Below are positions 63,100-64,000 of a DNA stretch of 64,000 nt, piece after piece. A program made the translations under genes and the position numbers. This DNA is from Duncaniella sp. Its GTDB lineage: Bacteria > Bacteroidota > Bacteroidia > Bacteroidales > Muribaculaceae. The stretch spans positions 1-64,000 of the forward strand of contig JAIDCC010000098.1 in assembly GCA_029056055.1 (NCBI GenBank). Direction: 5' to 3'. Each line of letters opens with the position of its first letter. Within the stretch, counting starts at the first letter, position 1. Under the pieces are notes generated by a model. The model ran no database searches, was not told the origin of the DNA, and saw only the letters and a program-made list of their open reading frames with translations.

Positions 63100-64000
63100 A
63101 CACCGCTCGCCGTGGCTCTGGATTCCCACGCTCTACTTCGCGCAGGGACTTCCCTACGTGGCCGTGATGACCCTTTCGGTCATCATGTACAAGCGTCTCG
63201 GCATCAGCAATACCGATATAGCATTTTTCACAGGCTGGCTCTACCTGCCCTGGGTGATTAAACCTCTCTGGAGTCCGTTCGTCGACATTTTCTCTACGAA
63301 ACGCCGCTGGATTGTGGCGATGCAGGCTGTGGTAGCGCTCGCGCTCGCCTCGCTGGCGTTCTGTCTGCCCGGACCGATGTTTTTCCGCCTTTCCCTCGCG
63401 GCGTTCTGGCTCACGGGGTTTGCTTCGGCCACCCACGACATCGCCGCCGACGGCTTCTACATTCTCGCCCTTTCCGAACACGAACAGTCGTTCTACGTCG
63501 GCATACGCTCGACGTTCTACAGAATTGCCTCTGTTGCGGGTCAGGGGCTTCTCGTGGTTCTGGCCGGTTACTGCGAGGAACACACCGGCGACATCCCTTT
63601 CTCGTGGGCCATCGTCTTCGGGCTTCTTTCAACCCTTTTCGTAGGATTTGCGGCCTATCATGCCTTCATCCTGCCGCGAGTTGAAGCCTCTCGGACTGAG
63701 ACCGTTTCAGGCACTGCCGTGTGGCGAGACTTCGCAACGGTGTGGAAAGAGTTCTTCCGGAAACCGGGTGTTGTGACGGCCATCATCTTCATGCTTCTCT
63801 ACCGCCTGCCTGAGGCGCAACTTGTCAAACTCATTCAGCCCTTTCTCCTTGACACACCTGCCAACGGCGGACTCGGGCTATCCACTTCAAACGTCGGACT
63901 CGTTTACGGCACCGTCGGCGTAATCGGCCTGACCCTCGGCGGCATCATCGGGGGCTTGTGCGCGGCACGCGGCGGCCTCGCGAAATGGCTCAAACCTATG
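63074..64000 (+). CDS. AmpG-like muropeptide permease (MFS), 3' partial
   Basis: The frame is open from a GTG at 63074 to the window edge (309 codons), so the end is missing. The product has a short polar start followed by WLWIPTLYFAQGLPYVAVMT, GWLYLPWVIKPLWSPFVD and ASATHDIAADGFYI, the N-terminal pattern of AmpG/PAT-type permeases that import anhydro-muropeptides or acetylated sugars. At least eight membrane segments are visible. The overlap with the SpoIID-like gene shows that they are one operon. Confidence 0.82.
   Translation, partial: MDKSNASTKHRSPWLWIPTLYFAQGLPYVAVMTLSVIMYKRLGISNTDIAFFTGWLYLPWVIKPLWSPFVDIFSTKRRWIVAMQAVVALALASLAFCLPGPMFFRLSLAAFWLTGFASATHDIAADGFYILALSEHEQSFYVGIRSTFYRIASVAGQGLLVVLAGYCEEHTGDIPFSWAIVFGLLSTLFVGFAAYHAFILPRVEASRTETVSGTAVWRDFATVWKEFFRKPGVVTAIIFMLLYRLPEAQLVKLIQPFLLDTPANGGLGLSTSNVGLVYGTVGVIGLTLGGIIGGLCAARGGLAKWLKPM

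Noticed and set aside
1..64000. CRISPR array, insertion sequences or rRNA genes
   Set aside because: No regularly spaced repeat array, transposase gene or rRNA sequence was seen.

Overview
The window looks like a Bacteroidales chromosome. The evidence is the Bacteroidetes promoter pattern (TTTG, 19-21 bases, then TAnnTTTG or TAnnTTCG) found in front of many genes, the scarcity of Shine-Dalgarno sites, and the gene content. The base composition looks richer in GC than classical Bacteroides, so a Muribaculaceae-type gut bacterium is plausible, but the family cannot be fixed from this sequence alone.

Region 1 (1 to about 27.7 kb) is the right-hand part of a prophage of siphovirus type. It reads mostly left to right: a MuF-type minor head protein carrying an internal CdiA-like nuclease domain and a C-terminal zincin domain; scaffold-like protein, head fibre or decoration protein and major capsid protein; head-completion and tail-completion proteins; tail tube; a compact tRNA-like element; two tail-assembly-chaperone-like genes; a 1793-residue tape measure; a distal tail protein; a 2503-residue hub-plus-fibre protein with reused cassettes; further tail proteins; a lysis cassette (TM/coiled-coil protein, amidase endolysin, candidate unimolecular spanin); a candidate small RNA; and, on the minus strand, a tyrosine integrase next to the 3' end of tRNA-Ser(GGA). 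Four small minus-strand genes (2057-3227) sit inside the head module as a 'moron' cassette with their own promoter region. Terminase, portal and the left attachment site lie outside the window.

Region 2 (27.7 to 64 kb) is host chromosome. In order: a RelA/SpoT homolog with an intact hydrolase but eroded synthetase; an OPT transporter and MATE exporter; lysC-lysA; RNase Z; a galactose cluster (galM, nucleotidyltransferase, galK) without galT; a pRiA4 ORF3-like protein; a NUDIX hydrolase coupled to a secreted histidine phosphatase; TPR and MerR proteins and mltG; a seven-gene TetR-TolC-MFP-ABC efflux operon; clpC; nadE, a dicarboxylate symporter and a DUF2807 protein; cardiolipin synthase; and a probable peptidoglycan-salvage operon (GT2-DUF4922 fusion, SpoIID-like protein, AmpG-like permease) cut by the window edge.

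The most unusual signals are: (a) a promoter-RNA-terminator unit at 26107-26210 whose predicted 5' end is perfectly complementary over 16 bases to the leader of the prophage gene at 2455-2655; (b) a tRNA-like structure with a shortened anticodon arm between tail genes; (c) the three-part MuF-nuclease-zincin protein with a relic tail; (d) three helically phased 11-bp repeats in front of the integrase; and (e) a cytosolic-looking SpoIID/DUF4922 pair next to an AmpG-like importer.
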